A stretch of DNA of 57,263 nucleotides from Alphaproteobacteria bacterium (GTDB taxonomy: Bacteria > Pseudomonadota > Alphaproteobacteria > UBA9219 > RFNS01), in NCBI GenBank assembly GCA_016124955.1, contig WGMR01000007.1:96840-154102 (forward strand), given 5' to 3'. Made by a program: the position numbers and the translations under genes. Of the stretch, positions 8,695 through 18,975 are shown in pieces (position 1 is the first letter of the stretch; each line of letters starts with the position of its first letter). The notes under the pieces were generated by a model. That model was not told where the DNA came from, made no database searches, and was given only the letters and a program-made list of their open reading frames with translations.

Positions 8695-9750
8695 ATGCTT
8701 ATCCTCGGTATTTCCGCCTTTTATCATGATAGCGCCGCCGCGCTGGTGCGGGATGGGCACATCATCGCCGCCGCGCAGGAAGAACGCTTCACGCGCAAGA
8801 AGCACGATCCGGGCTTTCCCTCCCGTGCCATACGCGCATGCCTCGCGGTCGCCGGGGCGAAACTGGCGGATGTGGATTTTGTGGCGTTCTATGACAAACC
8901 GTTGCCGAAGTTCGAACGCTTGCTTGAAACCTACCTAGCGTTCGCCCCGCGCGGTTTCGGCCAGTTCCGCGCCGCGCTGCCGGTTTGGCTGCGCGAAAAG
9001 CTTTTTCTGAAGGATTTGCTGCAAAATGAGCTGCGCACGATCGACGATACGAAAATTTTCGATGAAAACATCCTGTTCAGCGAACATCATCTGAGCCACG
9101 CCGCCAGCGCTTTTTATCCCTCGCCCTTCGAGCAAGCGGTTGTTCTGACCATGGACGGCGTGGGCGAATGGGCCACAAGCTCGGCCGCGCTCGGACGCGG
9201 CAACATGCTTGCCGTCGAAAAGGAAATACATTTCCCTCACTCGCTCGGGCTGCTTTATTCCGCCTTTACCTATTATTGCGGCTTCAAGGTCAACAGCGGC
9301 GAATACAAGCTGATGGGCCTCGCGCCCTATGGCGCGCCGGTTTACGAAAACCTGATTCGCGAAAAGCTGGTGGATGTAAAGCCGGACGGCAGCTTTCATC
9401 TCGATATGAAATACTTTGATTACTGCACGGGCATGACCATGACGGGCCCGGCCTTTGCCGCGCTGTTCGGCGGCCCGGCGCGGGCCGCGGATATGCCGCT
9501 GGAACAGCGGCATATGGACCTTGCGGCTTCGATCCAGCGCGTGGCCGAAGATATCATGCTGAGGATGACGCGCGCGCTTGCCGCCGAATACGGGGGCAGA
9601 AATCTTTGCCTTGCGGGCGGGGTCGCGCTCAATTGCGTTGCCAACGGCAAAATTTTGCAGGACGCCGCGTTCGATAATATCTGGATCCAGCCTGCGGCGG
9701 GCGATGCGGGGCGCCTATCTCGGCCCCGCCTATGCGCAGGAAGACACTGA
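8695..9750 (+). CDS. Carbamoyltransferase, N-terminal fragment (first frame)
   Basis: The open reading frame as it stands: 351 residues, of which about 339 are genuine N-terminal carbamoyltransferase domain (actin-like fold, with HHLSHAASAFYPSPF and LAGGVALNCVAN). The last dozen (RLSRPRLCAGRH) are out-of-frame sequence after the junction near 9703-9712. It would lack the C-terminal carbamoyltransferase domain and is unlikely to be active alone. Confidence 0.6.
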   Translation: MLILGISAFYHDSAAALVRDGHIIAAAQEERFTRKKHDPGFPSRAIRACLAVAGAKLADVDFVAFYDKPLPKFERLLETYLAFAPRGFGQFRAALPVWLREKLFLKDLLQNELRTIDDTKIFDENILFSEHHLSHAASAFYPSPFEQAVVLTMDGVGEWATSSAALGRGNMLAVEKEIHFPHSLGLLYSAFTYYCGFKVNSGEYKLMGLAPYGAPVYENLIREKLVDVKPDGSFHLDMKYFDYCTGMTMTGPAFAALFGGPARAADMPLEQRHMDLAASIQRVAEDIMLRMTRALAAEYGGRNLCLAGGVALNCVANGKILQDAAFDNIWIQPAAGDAGRLSRPRLCAGRH

Positions 9751-10444
9751 AGCGCGGCTGCGCGCCATGGGCGCAAAATTCACCGTTCTGGATGAGACCG
9801 GGCTTGTGCGCCGCGCCGCCGCCGATCTGGCGGCGGGGCACGCGCTCGGTTGGCATCAGGGGCGCATGGAGTTTGGCCCGCGAGCGCTCGGGAACCGTTC
9901 CATCCTCGCGGATGCGCGCAGCCCCGCCATGCAAAGAGCGTTGAACCTGAAAGTGAAATTTCGCGAATCTTTCCGCCCTTTTGCGCCTGCCGTGCCGCGC
10001 GAACATGCGCGGGAATGGTTCGGGATCGATTGCGACAGCCCCTATATGCTGCTCACGGCCGATGTCGTGCCGGAAAAGCGGCGGGCGATGACGGCGGCTG
10101 AGCAAGCCTTGTTCGGGATCGAGAAGCTGAACGTGGCGCGATCGGACATTCCCGCCGTCACGCATGTCGATTATTCGGCGCGGGTGCAGACGGTGCATAA
10201 GGAAACCAACTCCCGTTTTCACGGGCTTTTACAGGCGTTTCACGGGCTTGCGGACTGCCCCGTGCTGGTGAATACAAGCTTTAACGTGCGGGGCGAGCCG
10301 ATCGTGGAAAGCCCGGAAGATGCCTTCCGCTGCTTTATGGGCACCGCGATCGAACGGCTCGCGATCGGCGACTGTTATTTGTGCAAGGAAAATCAGGACC
10401 CGGCGCTGGCAACCGACCACAAGGAAGGATTCGAACTTGATTAA
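9704..10444 (+). CDS. Carbamoyltransferase, C-terminal fragment (shifted frame)
   Basis: The C-terminal domain (about 246 residues) resumes at MRGAYLGPAYAQ in the frame one base ahead of the N-terminal part. It holds the conserved MEFGPRALGNRSIL and VNTSFNVRGEPIVESPEDAF blocks. The frame is open upstream to 9578, but those residues are shadow sequence. Its stop overlaps the TTG start of the SGNH gene by 8 bases. Confidence 0.6.
   Translation: MRGAYLGPAYAQEDTEARLRAMGAKFTVLDETGLVRRAAADLAAGHALGWHQGRMEFGPRALGNRSILADARSPAMQRALNLKVKFRESFRPFAPAVPREHAREWFGIDCDSPYMLLTADVVPEKRRAMTAAEQALFGIEKLNVARSDIPAVTHVDYSARVQTVHKETNSRFHGLLQAFHGLADCPVLVNTSFNVRGEPIVESPEDAFRCFMGTAIERLAIGDCYLCKENQDPALATDHKEGFELD
10421..10429 (+). 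promoter_or_regulatory. Strong ribosome binding site fixing a TTG start
   Basis: AAGGAAGGA ends 7 bases before the TTG at 10437. It lies inside the end of the carbamoyltransferase reading frame and decides the start of the SGNH-like gene. Confidence 0.6.
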
Positions 10445-11543
10445 GAAAATACTGATCAATGGCGCATTGATGATCGGCGCTATCGCGCTGGCGCTTTTGG
10501 GGGCAGAGCTTGTGTTTCGCCGGATGGCTCCGCGTTTCTATATGGATGCACAATCCATCTACCAATATATGTCGTATGAGCCGACGCGGCAGCTCGCGGA
10601 TTACTGGACTTTCCGTCCGTCATCCACAATCAGGCAGGTTTCCATCTATCAGTATGCGTGCCAGCCCCCGGATCTGGAATATGACATGCATTTCACGACC
10701 AACGATCTTGGGTTGGTGCAAAAACACGATTTCGTTCCCGGCGCACCGGCGCTTGCGGTGCTGGGCGATTCATTTACCCAAGGCATGGGTGTGGCGCCGT
10801 GGTTTTATGGTTTCGAGGAAGATGCCGCAACCATCATGCCCGGCGGCTGGCAAACGCTGGATTTCGGATTGCAGGGATGGGGCACGACCGATTGGCACAC
10901 CATCGTTGTCCATCACGGCAAAAAACTTAACATTCGCAAGGCGCTGTTCATTATGATCGCGCCAGACTGGACCCGCAAAAGCCATCGTTTGACGGAACGG
11001 CTTATTGCCTGCGCAAAACCCGGCGCGAAGTGCAATACTGCGAACGCCGGGCCCGAACCTTTCGGATATGTGCCGCTCGACCGGCCCATTGCGGACATCC
11101 TTGAACCCATACGCAACTGGACGCAGGCCGTGCCGCACGATTGGCTGACCTGTCTTTCGGGGTATCTGATGCGTCATTCGGTATTGTACCATTATTACCG
11201 CGCCCCCGACCTTGCGCCCGCCACCTTGCCCAGCGTGCCCGAAGGACATGTGAAGGCATTCGCGGACGGCACAAGCATGATGCGCGCCATGACCGGCAGG
11301 CTTGGTCAGGGCAATGTCGCTTTTGTCGTCGTCAATACGCTGCATGAAGCGCATAAAGGCGACTATCTTGACGAAACGAAGAGAATTTTGCGGGAATTGC
11401 GGGAAAGCGCCGCCGGACCGGTGGTTACGTGCTGGCTGGAAAAGAGCGATTTCAAACACATCGACCGCCATCCGAACGAACGCGGCTATGCGCGGATCAG
11501 GGCATGCGCGGCCGGCAGCCTGCGCCGCCTGTTCGCAAGGTAG
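10437..11543 (+). CDS. Membrane-anchored SGNH/GDSL hydrolase-like protein
   Basis: A 368-residue protein starting with TTG at 10437. That start is chosen because AAGGAAGGA (10421-10429) is a near-perfect ribosome site 7 bases upstream and because the product then opens with a signal-anchor (IKKILINGALMIGAIALALLGAEL). The serine motif is LGDSFTQGMG at about residues 110-118 (Ser113), and the C-terminal DRHPNERGY (Asp343, His345) supplies the other two triad residues. Proteins of this form (esterases or acyltransferase partners) sit next to SxtJ/carbamoyltransferase genes and probably act on extracytoplasmic glycans. It overlaps the carbamoyltransferase stop by 8 bp (translational coupling) and its 3' end overlaps the convergent binding-protein gene by 47 bp. 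Substrate unknown. Confidence 0.75.
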   Translation: MIKKILINGALMIGAIALALLGAELVFRRMAPRFYMDAQSIYQYMSYEPTRQLADYWTFRPSSTIRQVSIYQYACQPPDLEYDMHFTTNDLGLVQKHDFVPGAPALAVLGDSFTQGMGVAPWFYGFEEDAATIMPGGWQTLDFGLQGWGTTDWHTIVVHHGKKLNIRKALFIMIAPDWTRKSHRLTERLIACAKPGAKCNTANAGPEPFGYVPLDRPIADILEPIRNWTQAVPHDWLTCLSGYLMRHSVLYHYYRAPDLAPATLPSVPEGHVKAFADGTSMMRAMTGRLGQGNVAFVVVNTLHEAHKGDYLDETKRILRELRESAAGPVVTCWLEKSDFKHIDRHPNERGYARIRACAAGSLRRLFAR

Positions 11544-12537
11544 TGCGGCAGAAAATCAGCGCGCCGAACAGGGGCGCGGGTTCGAAATATTCGCGTGAAT
11601 CCCACGTTTTGGCGCGTTCTGCGGGCGTCAGCAACACGTCCTTGGTGCGTTCGATCGCGCGCGTGAGCGCGTGCCGTTCGGTCAGCCGCCGCATTTCGTT
11701 GGCATCGAGGATTTTCAGCCCCGCCAGCGCCGCATCGGTTTCTTCCGCGCTCATATTCTCGCGCTGCATGATCAGCGCACGAAATTCGTCCGGGTTTTCG
11801 TGCGCGTAGCGCAGCGCCTGGTCCCAGGCCGCAATCACGGCGGGTATTTGCGCCTTGTGGCTGCGGAATTCTTCTTCGCGCAGCGCCAGCACATCGATTA
11901 CGGTCGCGGGTATGCGCGTGGTATCAAAAATGGCGTTGAAGCGCCGGTCGCGCAGGATGCCGGGCGCGAAGGGCGGATAGGTGACGGCGGCATCGATTTT
12001 TTTCTGTCGCAACGCCGCTTCCATGTCCGGCTGTTCCGTCGGCACCACGGTTACATTCGCCAGCGTCATACCTTTTTGCGCCAGCGCTTCGGCCAGCACC
12101 AGCATGCCGAGCGAATTTTTTTCCACGCCCACGCGGCGCGCGCGCAGCCCGGCGACGTTCGCGATGCCCGCGCGCGCGATAATGACATCGGCGCCGTTTG
12201 AAAAATCCTGCAGCAGCACAATTTTGGTCGGCGTGCCGGCGGCATGCATGGTCAGCACTTCGGTCAGCGTCATGGTGCCGCCATCGACCCGGTTGAAGCG
12301 GATCGCATCGCGAATCTCGGTGATGTCGTTGAGCACGACGAGGTTGACATCCACGCCCGCATCTTTGAAAAACCCTTTTTGCTGCGCCAGATAGAGCAGC
12401 TCGTCGCTCGGCCATTTGTTGATGGCAAGATGCAGCGTTTCATGCCCGCGCGCGATATAGCCCTGGCTGTGCAGCCAGGCGAGCGCGCCGGCGGCAAAGA
12501 TAAACAGCAGCAAGATGGCAAGCAGCCAGCGGCGCAT
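11497..12537 (-). CDS. NMT1/THI5-like ABC transporter substrate-binding protein (orphan)
   Basis: A 346-residue protein with an N-terminal membrane anchor (WLLAILLLFIFAAGALAWL) followed by a type II periplasmic-binding fold of the NMT1/THI5/SsuA group: LAINKWPSDELLYLAQQKGFFKDAGVDVNLV, then DAIRFNRVDGGTMTLTEVL, GVEKNSLGMLVLAEAL and PTEQPDMEAALRQKKIDAAVTYPPF. Such proteins bind pyrimidine precursors, sulfonates or nitrate-like ligands. No lipobox is visible; the anchor looks uncleaved. No permease or ATPase gene adjoins it, so it either pairs with a distant transporter or serves as a sensor. It converges on and overlaps the SGNH gene by 47 bp. A GC-rich 280-bp region separates it from divergent mreB. 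Confidence 0.75.
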   Translation of the reverse strand: MRRWLLAILLLFIFAAGALAWLHSQGYIARGHETLHLAINKWPSDELLYLAQQKGFFKDAGVDVNLVVLNDITEIRDAIRFNRVDGGTMTLTEVLTMHAAGTPTKIVLLQDFSNGADVIIARAGIANVAGLRARRVGVEKNSLGMLVLAEALAQKGMTLANVTVVPTEQPDMEAALRQKKIDAAVTYPPFAPGILRDRRFNAIFDTTRIPATVIDVLALREEEFRSHKAQIPAVIAAWDQALRYAHENPDEFRALIMQRENMSAEETDAALAGLKILDANEMRRLTERHALTRAIERTKDVLLTPAERAKTWDSREYFEPAPLFGALIFCRTTLRTGGAGCRPRMP

Positions 12538-14678
<2,141 letters not shown>

Positions 14679-14764
14679 GAAGCCAGAAGCTTTAAAAGAA
14701 GGTGCGCCCGCGCGCAAGGGCGTAGAACAGCTTGCTACATAGGCGCGGCGAAGCGGGCGGGATT

Positions 14765-14977
14765 CTAAAGTATATAAGCTATATATGGCGCTACCGCAGC
14801 GGTTCCGAAAAACACCCCCGCGCCGCCGCTTACAAGCAAGACCGTATTGAGGACGAAGGCCGCAGTCTTTCCGGCTGCCGTTTGCGGCATGGCGCTCATC
14901 CAGTCCCATCTGGCGTAGCCCGCCGTTACGGCCACAGCCGCCGCCACAAAAGCGATCCCTGCACTTGTCAGAACCAT
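14765..14977 (-). CDS. Small hypothetical membrane protein
   Basis: A 70-residue ORF with two predicted membrane helices (SAGIAFVAAAVAVTAGY and TAAFVLNTVLLVSGGAGVFFGTAAVAPYIAYIL). GGGATTGCC precedes the ATG. I do not recognise the family. It lies between the sulfite-exporter-like gene and another small membrane ORF in the same orientation, inside the mreB-mreC gap. The case for coding rests on hydrophobic composition and a plausible start only. Confidence 0.45.
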   Translation of the reverse strand: MVLTSAGIAFVAAAVAVTAGYARWDWMSAMPQTAAGKTAAFVLNTVLLVSGGAGVFFGTAAVAPYIAYIL

Positions 14978-15094
14978 GGCAATCCCATCAAGTTATCTTC
15001 GTTGCCGCGCCTACTATAGGCTTTGGCGGCGGTGGAAAAAAGGCAAGATTCTTTCCGGAGGCAAAAATTTACGCAGTGCGCGGGAGGATAAAAA

Positions 15095-15310
15095 TCAAGG
15101 GTTTGGTTTTACCGTATTCCGGCCGAACGCAACATAGGAACCGATAGCCAAGCCCGCGACCCCGAGCGAAAACCAGATCGAAATATGCGCCGCGAGAATG
15201 GCCGCCGCCACGGCAATGGCGGCTGTGCCAACCAGCCTTGTGCCGCGGTTGGCCATCATTGCCGCGCCCGCGCCCGCAAAAATCGTTGCTATCAAGGCCC
15301 CTGAAACCAT
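15095..15310 (-). CDS. Small hypothetical membrane protein
   Basis: A 71-residue ORF with three short hydrophobic segments (GALIATIFAGAGAAMMA, LVGTAAIAVAAAILAAHISIWF, LGVAGLAIGSYVAFG) and a polar C-terminus (RNTVKPNP). GGGAAAG stands several bases upstream of the ATG. No family is recognised. It resembles the neighbouring 70-residue ORF only in size and hydrophobicity. A coding role is plausible, not certain. Confidence 0.45.
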   Translation of the reverse strand: MVSGALIATIFAGAGAAMMANRGTRLVGTAAIAVAAAILAAHISIWFSLGVAGLAIGSYVAFGRNTVKPNP

Positions 15311-15463
15311 AGCCGGCTTTCCCGAAAAACCTGAATTCCCGGCAAAGTTACCGCCGCGGCCCCGGATGCGTAAAGCAAGTAAAGCGAAAAAACGGCCTTT
15401 TCCGGGCCGGGACCCTAGGGGGCGGGAATTATAGGCATTTTTCTTTCAGGGTAGCCGGGGCAG

Positions 15464-15493
15464 TTGAGTTTATTAATGGTTAACTGATATATG
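15464..15493 (+). promoter_or_regulatory. Candidate promoter for mreC
   Basis: TTGAGT (15464-15469), an 18-base spacer and TATATG (15488-15493) lie about 50 bp before mreC. The spacer contains TTAATGGTTAAC, a short TTAA/TTAA pair. A separate promoter is expected because mreB is no longer contiguous with mreC. Read by eye only. Confidence 0.35.
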
Positions 15494-15541
15494 TATAAGT
15501 GAATCGGGCCTGAAACCAGCCGCCCCGACAATGGCTTGCCT

Positions 15542-16453
15542 ATGAAACGCACACCCGGCCGTCTCGTCATTTTCGCGCTGCCCTTGCGGTTGTGGCTGCA
15601 GCGCTTTTCCTTTTTGCTGCTGATTGCGCTCGCGCTCGGGCTCATGGCGCTCGGCCGGACGGAGCCGCGCGCGATCGAGGATTTGCGCGCGCGTATCGTC
15701 GATGCCGCCGCGCCGATGATCAGCGCGCTGGCGCAACCCGTTGCAACCTTCGACCGCGCCGCGACGAACATCGCCGGCTATTTCGATCTGCATGCCGAGA
15801 ATGCGCGACTGCGCGCCGAAAACGAACGGTTGCTGCAATGGCAGCATGCGGCGCAGGCGCTGATCGAAGAGAACCACGATCTGCGCAGCTTCCTGCATTT
15901 CAAGGCCGAGCCGAACCAGTCTTTCATCACCGCGCGCGTCATCGGTTCATCCGGCGGGCCGTTCACGCGCAGCATGATCATCACGGCCGGTTCGCTTGAC
16001 GGCGTGCGCAAGGGCATGGCCGCGCTCGCGCCCGGCGGTTTGATCGGCCGCGTGACGGAAGTGGGCGCCTGGTCGGCGCGCATCATGCTTTTGACGGATG
16101 TAAATTCGCGCATTCCCGTCATGTTCTCGGACGGCGACGGGTTGCAGGGCACACGCGCGATCATGGCGGGCGATAATTCCGCCACGCCGCATTTGCTGTA
16201 TTTGCCGCAAGATATTACGCCCGCCATCGGCACGCGGCTCGTGACATCGGGCCATGGCGGCGTATTCCCGCCCTTGCTGCCCGTTGGCGTGGTTTCGCAG
16301 GCTTCGGGCGGCACGGCCGATGTCGTGCCTTCGGCGGATTTTGCGCATGTCGGTTATGTGCGGCTGGTGGATTTCGCGCTGCCCGGCGGCGATGCCAATC
16401 CGATGGCGCGCGAACTTGAGGACGCCAAGCAAAACCCGCGCCGCGGGCGTTAA
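15542..16453 (+). CDS. mreC: Rod shape-determining protein MreC
   Basis: A 303-residue bitopic periplasmic scaffold of the elongasome, linking MreB/MreD to PBP2. A cytosolic basic N-terminus (MKRTPGR...) is followed by one membrane helix (FSFLLLIALALGLMALG), a coiled coil with heptads (LHAENARLRAENERLLQW, about residues 80-100) and the beta-rich MreC domain (ARVIGSSGGPFTRSMIITAGSLDGV, GGLIGRVTEVG, LLTDVNSRIPV, LVTSGHGGVFPPLLPVGVVS). ATG 15542 is preferred over the in-frame TTG at 15536. mreD follows after 4 bp. Confidence 0.93.
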   Translation: MKRTPGRLVIFALPLRLWLQRFSFLLLIALALGLMALGRTEPRAIEDLRARIVDAAAPMISALAQPVATFDRAATNIAGYFDLHAENARLRAENERLLQWQHAAQALIEENHDLRSFLHFKAEPNQSFITARVIGSSGGPFTRSMIITAGSLDGVRKGMAALAPGGLIGRVTEVGAWSARIMLLTDVNSRIPVMFSDGDGLQGTRAIMAGDNSATPHLLYLPQDITPAIGTRLVTSGHGGVFPPLLPVGVVSQASGGTADVVPSADFAHVGYVRLVDFALPGGDANPMARELEDAKQNPRRGR

Positions 16454-16457
16454 CCCC

Positions 16458-17000
16458 GTGCTTGCGCAGGCTCTTTCCCGCCTCGATCAGCTGGCGCGCC
16501 CGGCACTCCCTTTCCTGATTACGCTTATCGCCGCACTGCTCAGCGCCGTGCCATGGCCGTGGCCGCAATTCGGCCCCGTGGCGCCGCCCTTCGCCCTGAT
16601 GGCGGTTTATTACTGGTCGATCCACCGGCCCGACATGTTCGGCGGTATTTCGGCCTTCACGATCGGGCTTTTGCTTGATGCGCTGCTTGGCACCGCATTC
16701 GGGCTGCATGCGCTCAGTTTCGTCGTGATCCACCAGCTTTGTTTGCAGCAGCGGCACTTGTTCGTGAACCATTCTTTTTTCATTTTATGGTTCGGTTTTG
16801 CCGTCAGCGCGCTTGCGGTGGCGTTGCTGCAATGGATCGGGCTTTCGGCCTACGAAGCGCGCTGGATGCCGCTCGGCGCGCCGCTGGTGCAGGCGGTGCT
16901 GGCGGGGCTTCTGTTTCCGTTGCCCGCCGCGCTGCTGATCGCGCTGCAGCGCCACGCCCTTTCCGCGGACGACTGGCGGCATATGCCGCCGGGCGGCTAG
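16458..17000 (+). CDS. mreD: Rod shape-determining protein MreD
   Basis: A 180-residue inner-membrane protein with about five helices (LPFLITLIAALLSAVPWP, FALMAVYYWSIHRPDMFGG, AFTIGLLLDALLGTAFGLHALSFVVI, FILWFGFAVSALAVALLQWI, LVQAVLAGLLFPLPAALLIAL). The YYWSIHRPDxFG...GLLLDxLxGxxFGxHAL pattern is typical of alphaproteobacterial MreD. The frame is open far upstream inside mreC, but the GTG at 16458, four bases after the mreC stop, gives the normal family length. The gene ends 9 bp before mrdA. Confidence 0.88.
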   Translation: MLAQALSRLDQLARPALPFLITLIAALLSAVPWPWPQFGPVAPPFALMAVYYWSIHRPDMFGGISAFTIGLLLDALLGTAFGLHALSFVVIHQLCLQQRHLFVNHSFFILWFGFAVSALAVALLQWIGLSAYEARWMPLGAPLVQAVLAGLLFPLPAALLIALQRHALSADDWRHMPPGG

Positions 17001-17009
17001 TATAGCGCC

Positions 17010-18824
17010 ATGGCCGTTACCGATTATGATCGCCTTCGCAAATTTTCCCGCCGCGCCGTTTTGCTGGGCGGGTTGCAGCTTGGCGTGTTCGCGCTGGTGG
17101 CCGGGCGGCTTTATCAGCTGCAGGTGCTGGGCGCGGAGCATTACCGCACGCTGGCCGAGGATAACCGCATAAGCTTGCGGCTGACCGCGCCGCCGCGCGG
17201 CCAGATCTTTGACCGTACCGGCACCGCGCTTGCGGTCAATCAGCAAAATTTCCGCGCCATCATCGCGCCCGAACGCGGCGCGGATGTGAAGGCGATTCTG
17301 GACGGGGTTGAGAAGATCGTGCCGCTCGGGGATGTGCAGCGCAAGCGCATCGTGCGCGAGATCAGGGAGAAACGCAGCGTCAACGGTGTTCTGGTTGCGG
17401 ACAATCTATCATGGGACCAGGTCGCGGCGCTCGGGCTCGCCGCGCCGGACCTTGGCGGGATCGATGTACAGGCGGGCGAGGTGCGAACCTACCCCTATGG
17501 CGCGGTGACTGCGCATATCCTTGGCTATGTCGGGCCGGTTTCGGAAGCCGAGCTGGCGGCCGAACCGCTGCTTTCTCTGCCCGGGCTTCGGATCGGCAAA
17601 AGCGGCATGGAGCGCGAATATGACGATATGCTGCGCGGCAAGCCGGGGGCCGAACAGATGGAGGTCAACGCCCACGGCCATGTCGTGCGCACCTTGCAAA
17701 GCGACGCGGCGGTGCAGGGCGAGGATCTGCAGCTGACGATCGATATAGGCTTGCAGCAATATGCCCAGAACCGGCTTTTGGCCGAGCGCAGCGGCGCCGC
17801 CGTGGTTATGGATGTGAAAAGCGGTGCGGTTTACGCACTGGCGTCCCATCCCGGGTTCGATCCGAACCTGTTCACCTACGGCATTTCGCACAAGGATTGG
17901 GACGGGCTGAACAATGATGAAAACGCGCCGCTGACCAACAAGGCGATTTCGGGCCAGTATGCGCCGGGCTCCACCTTCAAGATGATCACGGCGCTGGCGG
18001 CGCTTGAAGCCGGCACGGTCGATGCCGGGACAACCGTGTTTTGCCCCGGCCATTATGATTTGGGCAAACACCGCTTCCATTGCTGGAAGCGCGGCGGGCA
18101 CGGGCATGTGAATTTACAAAGCGCAATTTCCGGTTCGTGCGACACCTATTTCTATGAGGCCGGGCGCCGCACCGGGATCGACCGCATCGCCGCGATGGCG
18201 CGGCGTTTCGGGCTCGGACACAAGGGCGGGATCGATCTGCCGCACGAGCGCCCGGGGCTGGTGCCGGACCAGGGCTGGAAGCTGGCGCGCATGAATGAAA
18301 AATGGCAACAGGGCGAAACGCTGATCAATGCGATCGGGCAGGGTTATATGCTGGCGACGCCGCTTCAGCTTGCGGTGATGGCGGCGCGTATCGGCGGCGG
18401 CCTTGCGGTAATGCCCGGCATGACGCGGCACGCGGTGATAGCGGCCGAACCCGCACCGCTGGCGGTCAACCGCAACCACCTTGCGATGATCCGGAAGGCG
18501 ATGGATGGCGTGGTCAACGGGCCGCACGGCACCGCGCGCGGCGCGCGCATCGCCGAAGAGGGCATGGCGATGGCGGGTAAGACCGGCACGTCGCAGGTGC
18601 GGCGCATCAGCAAGGCCGAGCGCGCCACGGGCGTGGTGCGGAACGAAGACAGGCCGTGGAAGGAACGCGATCACGCGCTGTTCGTTGCTTTCGCCCCGGT
18701 GGAAAACCCGCGCTATGCCGTCGCCGTGGTGGTGGAACATGGCGGCAGCGGTTCGGGCGCTGCCGCGCCGATCGCCCGCGATATTTTGCGCGAAACCATG
18801 CAACGCAATATTGCATCCGCTTAG
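17010..18824 (+). CDS. mrdA: Penicillin-binding protein 2, elongasome transpeptidase
   Basis: A 604-residue class B PBP that cross-links peptidoglycan during cell elongation. N-terminal membrane anchor (RAVLLGGLQLGVFALVAGRLYQLQV), then the PBP dimer domain (RGQIFDRTGTALAVN; GIDVQAGEVRTYPYGAVTAHILGYVG) and the transpeptidase domain with SxxK at APGSTFK, SxN-type SGSCDTYFY and KTG in GKTGTSQV. Spacing from mreD is 9 bp, so mreC-mreD-mrdA is one operon. The usual next gene, rodA, the partner glycosyltransferase, is not here; small orphan genes follow instead. Confidence 0.95.
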   Translation: MAVTDYDRLRKFSRRAVLLGGLQLGVFALVAGRLYQLQVLGAEHYRTLAEDNRISLRLTAPPRGQIFDRTGTALAVNQQNFRAIIAPERGADVKAILDGVEKIVPLGDVQRKRIVREIREKRSVNGVLVADNLSWDQVAALGLAAPDLGGIDVQAGEVRTYPYGAVTAHILGYVGPVSEAELAAEPLLSLPGLRIGKSGMEREYDDMLRGKPGAEQMEVNAHGHVVRTLQSDAAVQGEDLQLTIDIGLQQYAQNRLLAERSGAAVVMDVKSGAVYALASHPGFDPNLFTYGISHKDWDGLNNDENAPLTNKAISGQYAPGSTFKMITALAALEAGTVDAGTTVFCPGHYDLGKHRFHCWKRGGHGHVNLQSAISGSCDTYFYEAGRRTGIDRIAAMARRFGLGHKGGIDLPHERPGLVPDQGWKLARMNEKWQQGETLINAIGQGYMLATPLQLAVMAARIGGGLAVMPGMTRHAVIAAEPAPLAVNRNHLAMIRKAMDGVVNGPHGTARGARIAEEGMAMAGKTGTSQVRRISKAERATGVVRNEDRPWKERDHALFVAFAPVENPRYAVAVVVEHGGSGSGAAAPIARDILRETMQRNIASA

Positions 18825-18868
18825 GCGGCTCCGGCACATCAGCCTTCATTTGTATTTTTTATGGTTAA

Positions 18869-18890
18869 GGCAACAATGTTGCCGGTTTTA
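18869..18890 (+). terminator. Possible weak intrinsic terminator after mrdA
   Basis: GGCAAC-AAT-GTTGCC forms a 6-bp stem with a 3-base loop, followed by GGTTTTA. It lies 45 bp past the mrdA stop, where rodA would normally begin. The T-tract is short, so the call is tentative. Confidence 0.4.
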
Positions 18891-18893
18891 TAC

Positions 18894-18927
18894 CGCATCG
18901 CAGCGACGAATTTTTATTGACAGACCG
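18894..18927 (+). repeat. 34-bp upstream element, copy 1 (contains TTGACA)
   Basis: This element matches 19371-19404 at 30 of 34 positions; the core CGACGAATNTTTATTGACAGACCG is almost invariant. TTGACA at 18917-18922 is a consensus -35 hexamer. It precedes the 18976 ORF by about 50 bp. No clear -10 was found at 16-18 bases. Confidence 0.6.
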
Positions 18928-18975
18928 CCGCGTAAGGGCGTGAAGTTTCGCAGTCATTTTACGGCATAATTTTTT

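Larger units (their letters stand above)
8695..10444 (+). pseudogene. NodU/CmcH-family carbamoyltransferase, broken by internal deletion and frameshift
   Basis: The family transfers carbamoyl from carbamoyl phosphate to hydroxyls of sugars or natural products. The first frame (8695-9750) encodes the N-terminal domain: MLILGISAFYHDSAAAL, SEHHLSHAASAFYPSPF, MDGVGEWATSS, GEYKLMGLAPYG, LAGGVALNCVANGKI and IQPAAGDAG. There it leaves frame and stops after 12 wrong residues. The rest continues in the next frame from 9704: RGAYLGPAYAQ, GWHQGRMEFGPRALGNRSIL, FRESFRPFAPAV, HVDYSARVQTV and LVNTSFNVRGEPIVESPEDA, ending at 10444. In relatives IQPAAGDAG is followed by GALGAA and a loop before RGAYLGPAY; here the two motifs abut. 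A deletion of roughly 25 codons with length 2 modulo 3 explains both the loss and the frame change. Either a real mutation or an assembly error. Confidence 0.75.
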
